DNA of 64,000 nucleotides from Streptomyces sp. CB01580 (GTDB taxonomy: Bacteria > Actinomycetota > Actinomycetes > Streptomycetales > Streptomycetaceae). The notes beneath the pieces were generated by a model. The model worked only from the letters and a program-made list of their open reading frames with translations. It did no database searches and was not told the DNA's origin. Each line of letters opens with the position of its first letter. Position 1 is the stretch's first letter. A program made the position numbers and the translations under genes. Where the stretch lies: NCBI RefSeq assembly GCF_001905795.1, contig NZ_LIXJ01000008.1, positions 159,229 to 223,228 on the forward strand, read 5' to 3'. Shown one piece after another: positions 22,778-31,696 of the stretch.

Positions 22778-24493
22778 TCAACTCAGCCAGGGGAGCATCG
22801 GGTCGACCCAGCCGGACGCGAGCAGGGCGACGAGCAGAAGGGCCGAGGTCGCGGCCAGTGCTTCCGGCCAGCGCCGGGGCAGTACGGGGCGCGCGCGGCG
22901 TACGCGGGGTGCGCAATCCATAGGTTCTGCGGTCGCCCACGGGTCCGGCAGCGGGCGGGGCGCCTCTCGGGCCGGGCGGCGCAGCTCGGCCAACAGGTCC
23001 CTGATCAGGGGAAGGTTGATCTGGCACTGCACCAACAGGTGGAGCACAAGCCCCCAGTTGGGCTCCCAGCCGTTGCGTGCGACGGCGAGGACGATTCCGA
23101 CGGCGGCCGCTCCGGTCGAACAGCAGAGCCAGGCCAGCGAGACGAACACGACCCGGTGGGCCATCGCCCCCTTCGCCCCGCCCGAGACCCCGGTGGGTAC
23201 CCAGGCGGCACTGCGCCCGCGCAGGGTGTGCAGGAACGCGGCCCCGGCGGCGACGCTCGTGAGGACATTGGCGCGGATCACCTCCACCCGCCAGCGGGTC
23301 CGGCTGATGCGCGGCAGCAGCACATGCCAGAGCCAGAGCGGGGCCAGCAGCGGCAGCACGTGCCAGGGCCGGATGTCGTCCGGATACCCGAACAGCATCA
23401 CCAGCGGCGGAAGGGGAGCGGCGAAGGTGTTCACCGCGGTGGTCAGGTAGCCGACGATGCCTTCGTAGAAGCACAGTCGCATCCGCCAGGGCGCCCCCAT
23501 GCGTTTGAGGACGGGAGTGCCCAGCAGGTGCAGATTCCCCATCGCCCAGCGGTACTGCTGGTTGACGAACGAGGCCAGGTTGTCCGGCGAGGTGCCCTTC
23601 GCCACCAACACCGGTACGTACAGGGTGCAGAACCCGTGCTCGTGGAGCGCGAGCCCGGTGTACAGGTCCTCGCTGTGGTCGAGTCGCGCGAAACCACCGG
23701 CCAGATCGATGGCGCTGCGCCGGTAGACCGCGTTGCTGCCGCAGCAGATGGCGGCGTCGCTGGCGTCCCGGGAGGGCTGGATCCAGCGGAAGAACCACTC
23801 CTGGGCCGAACCTGCCGCGCGTTGGATCCAGCCCATCGACTCGTCGGTGTCGAAGCACTGCGGACTCTGCACGATGCCCACGCCGGGGTCGGCGAGGTAC
23901 GGCACCAGATGGCGCAGGAAGTCGGGGCGCGGCGCGAAGTCGGCGTCCAGGATGGCGATGTACTCCGCGTTGCTCAGGGTGAGCGCGTGGTTGAGGTTGC
24001 CGGCCTTCTTGAGGTGCCCCCGGTCGGGGCGCACGACGTAGCGGTAGCCGTACGCGGCGGCCAGTTCGCCGACCTCGGCGCGGTCGGCGTCGTCCAGCAC
24101 CCAGACGGTCAGCGCCCCGGGCCAGTCGACCGAGGCGACGGCCCGGTAGGCGTTCTCCAGCACGGCGAGCGGTTCCCCGCAGGTGGGCAAGTAGAGGTCC
24201 ACCGTGGGGAGTTCGTAGGGCTTCCAGGCGTGGACGAGCACCTCGTGCGAACGCCTGCTCAGTCTGCGCCGGCGCAGGCTGTTGACCGAGGAGAGTACGA
24301 GCGCGACGACGTTGAGGGCGAGCACCGCGAGGAACGCCCACAGGGCCGGGGCGCGCAGGGAGAAGGTGAGCATGGTCGCCGCGGTGAGCACGAAGGCGAG
24401 CGAGGTGGCGATGAGCACCCAGCGGCGTTGTGGCCCGAAGTACCAGTAGAGCTCGTGGTCGGACGGAGGCTGAGGTAAGTGATGAGTCGTCAT
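22778..24493 (-). CDS. Processive GT2 glycosyltransferase, cellulose-synthase-like
   Basis: A 571-residue membrane enzyme. Two N-terminal helices (about residues 24-65), a cytosolic GT-A domain, and a C-terminal multi-helix channel. The signature of processive beta-glycan synthases is complete: LDDADR (near 134), ILDADF (D183, D185), HSEDL (D276) and QQYRW (312-316). This fits a synthase of a beta-linked glucan, mannan or aminosugar polymer; UDP- or GDP-sugar specificity cannot be read. No PilZ or BcsB-type partner is adjacent. ATG at 24493 follows GGGGGA; an ATG at 24514 is possible. It lies first in the operon with the acyltransferase-GH16 fusion, with a DasR-like site and a large inverted repeat upstream. 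Confidence 0.9.
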   Translation of the reverse strand: MTTHHLPQPPSDHELYWYFGPQRRWVLIATSLAFVLTAATMLTFSLRAPALWAFLAVLALNVVALVLSSVNSLRRRRLSRRSHEVLVHAWKPYELPTVDLYLPTCGEPLAVLENAYRAVASVDWPGALTVWVLDDADRAEVGELAAAYGYRYVVRPDRGHLKKAGNLNHALTLSNAEYIAILDADFAPRPDFLRHLVPYLADPGVGIVQSPQCFDTDESMGWIQRAAGSAQEWFFRWIQPSRDASDAAICCGSNAVYRRSAIDLAGGFARLDHSEDLYTGLALHEHGFCTLYVPVLVAKGTSPDNLASFVNQQYRWAMGNLHLLGTPVLKRMGAPWRMRLCFYEGIVGYLTTAVNTFAAPLPPLVMLFGYPDDIRPWHVLPLLAPLWLWHVLLPRISRTRWRVEVIRANVLTSVAAGAAFLHTLRGRSAAWVPTGVSGGAKGAMAHRVVFVSLAWLCCSTGAAAVGIVLAVARNGWEPNWGLVLHLLVQCQINLPLIRDLLAELRRPAREAPRPLPDPWATAEPMDCAPRVRRARPVLPRRWPEALAATSALLLVALLASGWVDPMLPWLS

Positions 24494-24564
24494 AAATCCC
24501 CCATGGCTGTGCATGTGGCGGCATCGGGTGACCGTTGAGAGCGCTCACCCTATCGTCAAAGGTA

Positions 24565-24627
24565 TGGACCATTTATCAAGGGCGTGTTAATTGAGCCGCC
24601 TGACCGGGGCGCCCCTTGATTGGTCCA
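24565..24627. repeat. Large imperfect inverted repeat upstream of the GT2 operon
   Basis: The left arm TGGACCATTTATCAAGGGC (24565-24583) and the right arm GCCCCTTGATTGGTCCA (24611-24627) are complementary except for a small bulge, separated by 27 bases. The arms could bind a regulator at both ends of the promoter or form a stem in the transcript. Confidence 0.65.
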
Positions 24628-24634
24628 GACCTAT
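24619..24634. promoter_or_regulatory. DasR-responsive element (dre)-like operator
   Basis: ATTGGTCCAGACCTAT matches 12 of 16 positions of the published dre consensus ACTGGTCTAGACCACT. The core TGGTC.AGACC is intact. It lies about 126 bp upstream of the GT2 start and overlaps the right arm of the inverted repeat. DasR is the GntR-type repressor that responds to glucosamine-6-phosphate, so the polymer operon may follow N-acetylglucosamine supply. Confidence 0.5.
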
Positions 24635-24915
24635 TCGATCACCCGTGCTCACGTCGTGGGGAATCAGCAGGTCGCGGCGCGGTGAACAGTCGTCCAACTC
24701 CTGCTGCGCGAGGGCCGGTGCGCGGTGCCTTCGGCGCGGGGGCGTCGCGCGCCTCCTTCGGGGAGGTCCTCACAACTCGCTTGTGAATCAAGTGTCTTGA
24801 TGTGGCAACAATCCCGGCCTGAGCCCTTCGGGTCGGACGCATGGCCGTAGCATCGACGCGGCGCCGGGGGGACGGTGCCGGGGGAGACGATTCCGGGGAA
24901 CGGAGGTGTCCTGTC

Positions 24916-25752
24916 GTGTCATGGTCCGGGTCCGGGGCGAAGCCCGGGTACGGAGTCCGGGTGGCGGCCCCGCTGCTGGTCCTGCTGGCGGCGTGCTCCG
25001 GTGGCGGGGAGGGTGTCGACGGAGCAGTGACGAGCGCCCGGCCGGCCGATGGCGCCGCAGCGTCCCCGGCCGGCGATGCGGGAACGGCCGGTGGCGCGGG
25101 AGAGTCTCCGGACATCGACGCGGACCCTGCCCGGCTGCCGGCCACGCGTGGGGCGGCGCTCGACCTCGTCCGGCGTGTCATCGCGGGCCCCGAGAGCTTC
25201 GGGCCCGGAGTCGTGCCGCGCAGCCCGTACGAGAGCGGGCCCGACACTTGGCCCGTGCTCGGGGCCGACTGCGTCTGGCGCCAGGAGAAGCCGAAGCCCA
25301 GCGTCCTCGCCACCCTCACCCGCTCCTTCGAGGTGCCCGCGGCCCGGGGGCGGGGGCCGCTGCGGCTGGCGGCGGTCGTGACCGTGCACCGGACACGGGA
25401 GGACGCGCGGTGGGAGATGGCCGAGTCGGTCGAGGAGACGATGCGTTGCCCCACGCAGCAGCTGCGGCAGGGCGAACAGATCGGCTCCATGGTCGCGGGC
25501 CCGTTGGCGAGGGGGGAGGCCACCCAGACCACCTCCGAGGACGCGCTGATGGAGATCGGCGAGTACCGGAGCGCCGCGCTCGGCGGTCCCTATCCGTATC
25601 TGTGGGCCCAGGCGCAGATTCTGCAATTCACCGTGGCCGTGACGGGCAAGGGGGCCAAGGGGTGGTCCGCGAACGACATCGAGGGCTTCGTGTCCCCGGC
25701 CCTGGTCGCCATGGGGCTCCGGCTCGAGTCCGCCGTGAAGAAGCAGAGTTGA
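24916..25752 (+). CDS. Lipoprotein, putative sensor partner of the receptor kinases
   Basis: A 278-residue lipoprotein. A short N-region is followed by VAAPLLVLLAACSGGG, with lipobox LAAC and lipidation Cys near residue 31. After an Ala/Gly/Pro-rich spacer comes a folded domain starting about residue 75 (TRGAALDLVRRVIAGPESFG) with two cysteines (GADCVWRQ and ETMRCPTQQ) that could pair, in the style of PknH-type extracellular sensor domains. I cannot assign a ligand. GTG at 24916 follows GGAGG; an upstream ATG at 24841 would give a 25-residue basic extension and is less likely. It ends 16 bp before the first kinase, so it is in the same operon. Confidence 0.75.
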   Translation: MSWSGSGAKPGYGVRVAAPLLVLLAACSGGGEGVDGAVTSARPADGAAASPAGDAGTAGGAGESPDIDADPARLPATRGAALDLVRRVIAGPESFGPGVVPRSPYESGPDTWPVLGADCVWRQEKPKPSVLATLTRSFEVPAARGRGPLRLAAVVTVHRTREDARWEMAESVEETMRCPTQQLRQGEQIGSMVAGPLARGEATQTTSEDALMEIGEYRSAALGGPYPYLWAQAQILQFTVAVTGKGAKGWSANDIEGFVSPALVAMGLRLESAVKKQS

Positions 25753-25768
25753 GGAGGGCGGACGGCTG

Positions 25769-27970
25769 ATGGACGCGTTGAGGGCCTCGGATCCGTCACG
25801 GATCGGCGGGCACCGGCTGCTGGGGCGACTGGGCGCGGGCGGGATGGGGGTGGTCTACCTCGGCCGCGCGGACTCCGGGGCGCTCGCCGCGATCAAGGTG
25901 ATCCTGCCCGAGTACGCCGAGGACGGCGACTTCCGGGCCCGCTTCCGCCGCGAGGTGGAGGCCGCCCGCCGGGTGGACAGCCCCTGGGTGGTGGCGGTCA
26001 CGGATGCCGACACCGGGGGTGAACGCCCCTGGCTGGCCACGGAGTTCGTGGCGGGCCCCGCACTGTCGGAGGCGGTGGCCCGGTGCGGACCGCTGCCCGC
26101 GCGGAGCGTCCGGGTGCTCGGACGGCTGCTCTCCCGCGCGCTGGCCTCCGTGCACGCGGCCGGACTCGTCCACCGCGACGTCAAACCGGGCAACGTCCTG
26201 CTGACGACCGACGGACCGCGCCTGATCGACTTCGGCATCGCGCGTGCCGTCGACGCCACGGCGCTGACCGCGACGGACCTCGTGGTGGGCACCCCCGGCT
26301 TCCTCTCGCCGGAGCAGGCCACCAGGAGCGGCACGGCCGCCGGACCCGCGAGCGACGTGTTCTCGCTGGGATGCCTCCTGGCGTACGCGGCGACCGGGCG
26401 GCCCCCGTTCGGCAGCGGCGCCGTCGAGGCCCTGCTCTACCGCACCGTCCACGACGAACCCGACCTCGACGGGATGGACGACCCGGAACTGCGTTCCCTG
26501 CTGGGCGAGTTGCTGGCCAAGGAGCCCGCAGCGAGGCCCGATGCCGCCCGGCTCGACGAACTGATCGTCGAGGACGCGCCCGACGGCTCCATCGACTGGC
26601 TGCCCGAGGACGTCGTACGGCTGATCGCCGTCCGGTCCACCGCGATGCTCGCCCTGCCCGACATCGACGCCACGGTGGCCGACGAACCCACGACGGCCGC
26701 CGCCGCGCCCGCGCCGGGGCGACGGGGCCTCCTCCTGCTGGCGGGCGCCGGAGCCGTCGTCGCGGCGGGCGGCGGCGCGTTCGCCGTCCGGGAGTGGCTG
26801 GGCGGCGGTTCGCACGATTCCGGTGCGGCCGGCACGGGCGGACCGACCTGGACCATCGGCGTACAGGCGGATCTGTCCGGCCCCAGGAGCGCCGACGGAC
26901 GGGCGCAGGAGCGAGGCGTGCGCCTTGCCGTGGAACGGTTCAACTCCCATGGGAACGAACCGTTCACGCTTCGGGTGAAGGCGCTCGACGACCGGGGGGA
27001 GGTGAGCCGGGCCGTGCGGGTCGCCGAGCGGTTCGCCCGCGACCGCGACGTGCTCGCCGTCATCGGCCCGACCGGCGACCCCGCCACCGACGCCGTGCTC
27101 GGCGCGTACGACGAGGCGATGCTGCCCGTCATCACCGTTTCGTCGCTGCTGCTCGCCTACACCGCCAGGAACCAGAAGTCCTTCTTCCAGGCCGCCCCGT
27201 TCGACGCCGTGCTGTCCGTGCCGATCATCAGGCGGCTGCTGCTCAGGCCCGATGTCGAACGGCTCGGGGTGCTGCTCGACCGGACCGGTGGCCAGGCCGC
27301 CTACCAGGTGGGCTACGCCACCCAGATGAACGCCGGTGTGCTCACCACCGGGACGGCGTATCCGAGAGTGGTGCCGGCCGGAACACGGGACTTCGCGTCG
27401 GTCGTCGCGGACATGCTCGCGCACGCCAGTGACGCCTTCTTCTACGCGGGTGACGCGGCCGGAGCCGCCCGCATGGCCCGCGCCCTCGCCGCCACGTCCT
27501 TCAAGGGGCCGCGGATGGCCATGCACACGGCCATGAACGCCGCGTTCCTGAAGGACGGCGGGGACGCCGCCGAATCCTGGGAGTTCACCGCCCCCTGCAT
27601 CGCCGCGACGGCACCCGAGGCCAAGAAGTTCGCCGCCATGCACCGGAGACGGTTCGGGTCCGCCCCGGCCCGCTGGGCCGCCGAGGCGTACGACGCGGCC
27701 GGGCTCGTGATCGCCGCGCTCACCGCTCTCCTCGCCCCCACCGCCACGGCCACCACTGCCACCGCCGGTCCCACCCCCCGCGCCGGGGAGGCCCGGCGCC
27801 CCACGCGGGCCGCACTCGTGGAGAAGATCGCCGCGTCCACGTACGAAGGAGTGTCGCGGACCTACGCCTTCGACGAGGACCACCGCCTCAAGAGCTCGGA
27901 CGCCTACCTCTACACGGTGCGGAACGGCGGCTACCACTATCTCGGCCGGGCGCCGAGGACCGAGGCCTGA
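25769..27970 (+). CDS. Receptor Ser/Thr kinase with type I periplasmic-binding-like outer domain (copy 1)
   Basis: A 733-residue single-pass membrane kinase. The cytoplasmic kinase (residues about 13-270) has a glycine loop GRLGAGGMGVVYLG, K43, the catalytic HRDVKPGN (D137), DFG (D154) and a Thr-rich activation loop (TALTATDLVVGTPGF). A transmembrane helix lies at about 317-336 (GLLLLAGAGAVVAAGGGAFAV). The outer part, about 360-733, reads WTIGVQADLSGPRSADG, RGVRLAVERFNS, DVLAVIGPTGDPATDAV and RFGSAPARWAAEAYDAAGLV, which is the branched-chain-amino-acid/type I periplasmic-binding fold. It should sense a small ligand outside and phosphorylate Ser/Thr inside. It lies 6 bp upstream of a paralogue. 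Confidence 0.93.
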   Translation: MDALRASDPSRIGGHRLLGRLGAGGMGVVYLGRADSGALAAIKVILPEYAEDGDFRARFRREVEAARRVDSPWVVAVTDADTGGERPWLATEFVAGPALSEAVARCGPLPARSVRVLGRLLSRALASVHAAGLVHRDVKPGNVLLTTDGPRLIDFGIARAVDATALTATDLVVGTPGFLSPEQATRSGTAAGPASDVFSLGCLLAYAATGRPPFGSGAVEALLYRTVHDEPDLDGMDDPELRSLLGELLAKEPAARPDAARLDELIVEDAPDGSIDWLPEDVVRLIAVRSTAMLALPDIDATVADEPTTAAAAPAPGRRGLLLLAGAGAVVAAGGGAFAVREWLGGGSHDSGAAGTGGPTWTIGVQADLSGPRSADGRAQERGVRLAVERFNSHGNEPFTLRVKALDDRGEVSRAVRVAERFARDRDVLAVIGPTGDPATDAVLGAYDEAMLPVITVSSLLLAYTARNQKSFFQAAPFDAVLSVPIIRRLLLRPDVERLGVLLDRTGGQAAYQVGYATQMNAGVLTTGTAYPRVVPAGTRDFASVVADMLAHASDAFFYAGDAAGAARMARALAATSFKGPRMAMHTAMNAAFLKDGGDAAESWEFTAPCIAATAPEAKKFAAMHRRRFGSAPARWAAEAYDAAGLVIAALTALLAPTATATTATAGPTPRAGEARRPTRAALVEKIAASTYEGVSRTYAFDEDHRLKSSDAYLYTVRNGGYHYLGRAPRTEA

Positions 27971-27976
27971 GCCGAT

Positions 27977-30148
27977 ATGCGGCCCCTCACCCAAGACGAC
28001 CCCCGCACCATCGGCGAGCACTGCACCCTGGCACGGCTCGGCGCGGGTGGCATGGGGGTGGTCTATCTGGCCCGTTCGCCCGGCGGAGCACTCGCCGCCG
28101 TGAAGGTGATCCGCGCCGAACACGCCGCCGACCCCGGCTTCCGCACCAGGTTCCGGCGCGAGACCGAGGCCGCCCGGAGGGTCACCGGACCGTGGGTGGT
28201 GCCGGTGACCGGAGCGGACCCCGAGGCCCGTGAGCCCTGGCTGGCCACCGCGTTCGTGCCGGGCCCCTCGCTGGCCGAGGCCGTCGCCACCGAGGGCCCG
28301 CTGCCCGAGACGACCGTCCGCCTGCTCGGCGCCCGACTCGCCGGCGCACTCGCCGCCGTGCACGACGCCGGGCTCGTCCACCGCGACGTCAAGCCCGGCA
28401 ATGTGCTCCTCGCGCTGGACGGCCCCCGGCTCATCGACTTCGGTATCGCACGCCATGAGGGCGCCACCGCTCTCACCGCGACCGACGCCGTCATCGGCAC
28501 GCCCGGCTACCTCGCCCCCGAACAGGCTTCGGCGGGGCCGCTCGGCCCGGCCTGCGACCTCTTCTCGCTGGGCTGCGTCCTCGTGTACGCGGCGACCGGG
28601 CGGCGGCCGTTCGGGCAGGGCAACGCCGCGGCGATGCTGTTTCGCACGGTGCACGAGGAACCGGACCTGAACGGTCTGCCGCCCGGACTGCTGCCCCTCG
28701 TCGCGAGCTGTCTGGCCAAGAACCCGGCGGACCGGCCGACGGCACGCCAGGTGGAGCAGCAGCTCACCGCCGCCACGGACCACACCGTTCCTACGGGTAC
28801 CGCTGGTCCCACCCGAGCCGCCGATGACGCGCACACGGCCGCGCGTTCCTGGGCGCCGGCCGGGCTGTCCGCCCTGATCGCCGAACGCGCCACCGCCGCC
28901 CTCGCCCTTCCCACCCCCGAACCGCCCACGGTCGTGACGGACACCGATCCGGGGCCGCCGCGCCCGGCGCGGCGACGCGTCCTCACCGCCGCGGCCGCTG
29001 CCGCCCTCCTCCTGGCGGGCGGTGGAACCGCGGTCCGGATGATGGGCCGACAACGGGACGAGGAAACCACCACCCGCACACTTCCCACGTACACGGTCGG
29101 TCTGCACGCGGACCTGACCGGCCCGGGCAGAGCGGTCGGCGTGGCGCACGAGCGCGGCGTCCGGATCGCCGTCGCCGACCACAACTCCCGCGCCGCCGCC
29201 GGTTTCCGGCTCTCCCTGCGCACCGAGGACGACGGCGGGGACGCGACCCGCGCCCTTCGCGTGGCCGACCGGCTGGCAGCCGATCCGAAGGTGCTCGCGG
29301 TCATCGGCCCCACCGGGAACATCGCCGAGAACGCCGTCATCAGCCGCTACGAGAAGGCACGCCTCGCCCAGGTCGTCGTCGCGGCAGGGTCCACCACCGC
29401 GGAATCGTCGGTCACCAAGACCCTGTGCGTGACACGGCACTTCGACTCCGTCCTGCCGAACGCCCTGACCCGCTACGTGACCGTCCGCTCGATGAAACGG
29501 CTGGTCGTCGTCGAGGACCGCGCCGACCCACAGGCCGGCTGGTCGATCGCGAACCACTTCCGGGACACCCGGTTCCGGGAGACCGAGGTGACCGTGCGCC
29601 CGGTCGCGGCGGACTCCGCCTCCTTCGCCCCGGCCGCCCGCGCGGCGGTCGCGGCGGGAGCGGACGCCGTCGTCTACGCCGGGTCGTCACCCGTTCGGGG
29701 TGCCCGCTGCGCCCTCGCCCTGGCCGACGCCGGATTCACCGGGACCGGCATGTCCGTCGGACCGGTCCTGGCGCCCGCCTTCCGCCGGGACGCGGGGAGG
29801 GCGGCCGAGGGGTGGGTGTTCGCGGAGGCGTACACCGACCCGCCCGGGCTCCCCACCGCGAAGGCGTTCACCGCCGCGTACCGGAGACGGTTCGGGACCG
29901 CCCCGGCCCGCTGGGCCGCCGAGGCGTACGACGCGGTGGGGCTGATCGCCCGGGCGGTCCGGTCCACGAGCGCGGAGGACGCGGAACGCGGCGGCGTCGT
30001 GCAGCGGCTGTTCCTCACCCGCCATCCGGGCATCACCCGGACGCTGTCCTTCCGGCCCAACCGTGAGGTGGAGTACGAGACGGGGATGTTCCTCTACCGG
30101 ATCGAGGGCGGGCAGGCGCGCTTTCTGGGGCCGTACGAAGACGTGTGA
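27977..30148 (+). CDS. Receptor Ser/Thr kinase with type I periplasmic-binding-like outer domain (copy 2)
   Basis: A 723-residue paralogue of the preceding gene with the same layout: glycine loop ARLGAGGMGVVYLA, K43, HRDVKPGN (D137), DFG (D154), transmembrane helix about 335-352, outer domain from about 371 (YTVGLHADLTGPGRAVG, VLAVIGPTGNIAENAVI). The short segment TAPARWAAEAYDAVGLI is almost identical to copy 1, whereas the ligand-facing middle of the outer domains (about 450-600) has diverged strongly, so the two probably bind different ligands. ATG at 27977 begins 6 bp after copy 1. Origin by tandem duplication is likely. Confidence 0.93.
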   Translation: MRPLTQDDPRTIGEHCTLARLGAGGMGVVYLARSPGGALAAVKVIRAEHAADPGFRTRFRRETEAARRVTGPWVVPVTGADPEAREPWLATAFVPGPSLAEAVATEGPLPETTVRLLGARLAGALAAVHDAGLVHRDVKPGNVLLALDGPRLIDFGIARHEGATALTATDAVIGTPGYLAPEQASAGPLGPACDLFSLGCVLVYAATGRRPFGQGNAAAMLFRTVHEEPDLNGLPPGLLPLVASCLAKNPADRPTARQVEQQLTAATDHTVPTGTAGPTRAADDAHTAARSWAPAGLSALIAERATAALALPTPEPPTVVTDTDPGPPRPARRRVLTAAAAAALLLAGGGTAVRMMGRQRDEETTTRTLPTYTVGLHADLTGPGRAVGVAHERGVRIAVADHNSRAAAGFRLSLRTEDDGGDATRALRVADRLAADPKVLAVIGPTGNIAENAVISRYEKARLAQVVVAAGSTTAESSVTKTLCVTRHFDSVLPNALTRYVTVRSMKRLVVVEDRADPQAGWSIANHFRDTRFRETEVTVRPVAADSASFAPAARAAVAAGADAVVYAGSSPVRGARCALALADAGFTGTGMSVGPVLAPAFRRDAGRAAEGWVFAEAYTDPPGLPTAKAFTAAYRRRFGTAPARWAAEAYDAVGLIARAVRSTSAEDAERGGVVQRLFLTRHPGITRTLSFRPNREVEYETGMFLYRIEGGQARFLGPYEDV

Positions 30149-30455
30149 GGCGTACGAGGCGCACGGGCCGGGGCAGGGGACCGCCGGGCGCACCCGGCCG
30201 CCGGGGAGCGGACGGCTCCGTTCCCGACCGCGGGGCGCGGGCATGAAGCGGAACTGCGGGCGCGCTTAAGAAATCCTCGATGGACCCCGGGCGCGGGGTG
30301 CGGCAGATTTTGCCCGGGACGGCGCAGGATGGTGCGCGGCAGCCGACCGACGCGCTGCCATGCCGTCCCTCATCTTCGTCCCCGGGCCCGCGGATTCCCC
30401 CACGAATGCGCCGGTCCGGGGCACTCGACGTCGTACAGCGCAGGGAGCCACCGCC
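30149..30455. other. 307-bp intergenic region between kinase 2 and tdh
   Basis: It contains a 6-bp-stem hairpin at 30183-30198 (GCCGGG-CGCA-CCCGGC) that may end the kinase operon, and an AT-richer patch TTAAGAAATCCTCGATGG at about 30266-30283 that could belong to the tdh promoter. I looked for a glycine riboswitch and saw no tandem-aptamer pattern. Confidence 0.5.
30183..30198 (+). terminator. Hairpin after the kinase operon
   Basis: GCCGGG-CGCA-CCCGGC, 35 bases after the stop of kinase 2. The stem is short, so this is a tentative terminator. Confidence 0.35.
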
Positions 30456-31484
30456 GTGAAGGCACTCGTGAAGCAGAAGGCCGAGCCCGGACTCTGGCTG
30501 ATGGACGTGCCGGAGCCGGAGATCGGTCCCTCGGACGTACTGATCAAGGTGCTCCGCACCGGCATCTGCGGCACCGACCTGCACATCCGGAACTACGACG
30601 GCTGGGCCCAGCAGGCCGTCAGCACGCCGCTCGTCCTCGGGCACGAGTTCGTCGGCGAGGTCGCGGAGACCGGCGCCGACGTCGCCGACATCAAGATCGG
30701 TGACCTGGTCAGCGGCGAGGGCCACCTGGTGTGCGGGAAGTGCCGCAACTGCCTGGCCGGACGGCGTCACCTGTGTCGCTCCACCGTCGGGCTCGGCGTG
30801 GGACGGGACGGGGCGTTCGCGGAGTACGTCGCCCTGCCCGCGTCCAACGTCTGGGTGCACCGGGTCCCCGTGGACCTGGACGTGGCCGCGATCTTCGACC
30901 CGTTCGGCAACGCCGTGCACACCGCGCTGTCGTTCCCGCTGGTCGGGGAGGACGTGCTGATCACCGGCGCCGGGCCCATCGGCATCATGGCCGCCGCCGT
31001 CGCCAGGCACGCGGGCGCCCGCAACGTCGTCATCACCGACGTCAGCGAGGCCCGTCTGGAGCTGGCGCGGAAGGTCGGCGTCAGCCTCGCCCTGAACGTC
31101 GCCGAGGAGACCATCGCCGACGGGCAGCGACGGCTCGGCCTGCGCGAGGGCTTCGACATCGGTCTGGAGATGTCCGGGCGGCCCGAGGCGATGCGCGACA
31201 TGATCGCGAACATGACGCACGGCGGCCGGATCGCCGTGCTCGGACTGCCGTCCGAGGAGTTCCCCGTCGACTGGGCCCACGTCGTCACGTCCATGATCAC
31301 CATCAAGGGGATCTACGGCCGTGAGATGTTCGAGACCTGGTACGCCATGTCCGTGCTGCTGGAGGGCGGCCTCGACCTCGCCCCCGTGATCACCGGCCGG
31401 TACGGGTACCGGGACTTCGAGGCGGCCTTCGACGACGCGGCGAGCGGCCGTGGCGGCAAGGTCATCCTCGACTGGACCTCCTGA
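30456..31484 (+). CDS. tdh: L-threonine 3-dehydrogenase
   Basis: A 342-residue zinc-dependent medium-chain dehydrogenase oxidising L-threonine to 2-amino-3-ketobutyrate with NAD+. The catalytic zinc ligand lies in [13 protein letters not shown] and GHEFVGEV. The structural zinc site is the four-Cys lobe [15 protein letters not shown]. The nucleotide site is [27 protein letters not shown] and [12 protein letters not shown] are Tdh-specific. Length is normal. GTG at 30456 follows AGGGAG at nine bases; an ATG at 30360 would add an unconserved leader. Followed by kbl, which splits the product. Confidence 0.95.
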   Translation: MKALVKQKAEPGLWLMDVPEPEIGPSDVLIKVLRTGICGTDLHIRNYDGWAQQAVSTPLVLGHEFVGEVAETGADVADIKIGDLVSGEGHLVCGKCRNCLAGRRHLCRSTVGLGVGRDGAFAEYVALPASNVWVHRVPVDLDVAAIFDPFGNAVHTALSFPLVGEDVLITGAGPIGIMAAAVARHAGARNVVITDVSEARLELARKVGVSLALNVAEETIADGQRRLGLREGFDIGLEMSGRPEAMRDMIANMTHGGRIAVLGLPSEEFPVDWAHVVTSMITIKGIYGREMFETWYAMSVLLEGGLDLAPVITGRYGYRDFEAAFDDAASGRGGKVILDWTS

Positions 31485-31696
31485 CCCGCCACCGCCGTCC
31501 TCGAAGCCACCGACCGCCCGCCGAAGCTCAGGGCCCGCCCGCCGGACCCCGGGGACCGACAGCCGAAACCCGGGGGCCGGCCGCTGAGATTCAGGGCCCG
31601 CCCGCCCGAAGCCGCGCCCGACCGTCCGACACCCGACGCTCAACACCCCACGCCCGTACACGGCGAACCCTCGCGACCAGCTGGGAGACACCCCTC

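Larger units (their letters stand above)
24494..24915. other. 422-bp divergent control region
   Basis: This region lies between the GT2 operon and the lipoprotein-kinase genes and is AT-richer than its surroundings over 24535-24660. It holds the inverted repeat and DasR-like site listed separately, and a TTAATTGAG stretch near 24588. I see no gene in it. Confidence 0.6.

Noticed and set aside
25796-29557. 1253-codon open frame on the minus strand opposite the kinases
   Set aside because: Antisense shadow of two certain kinase genes; low-complexity Gly/His/Arg composition.
30149-30455. Glycine riboswitch upstream of tdh
   Set aside because: Considered because tdh-kbl makes glycine. I saw no tandem aptamer core or conserved purine motifs. 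An Infernal search with RF00504 would settle it.
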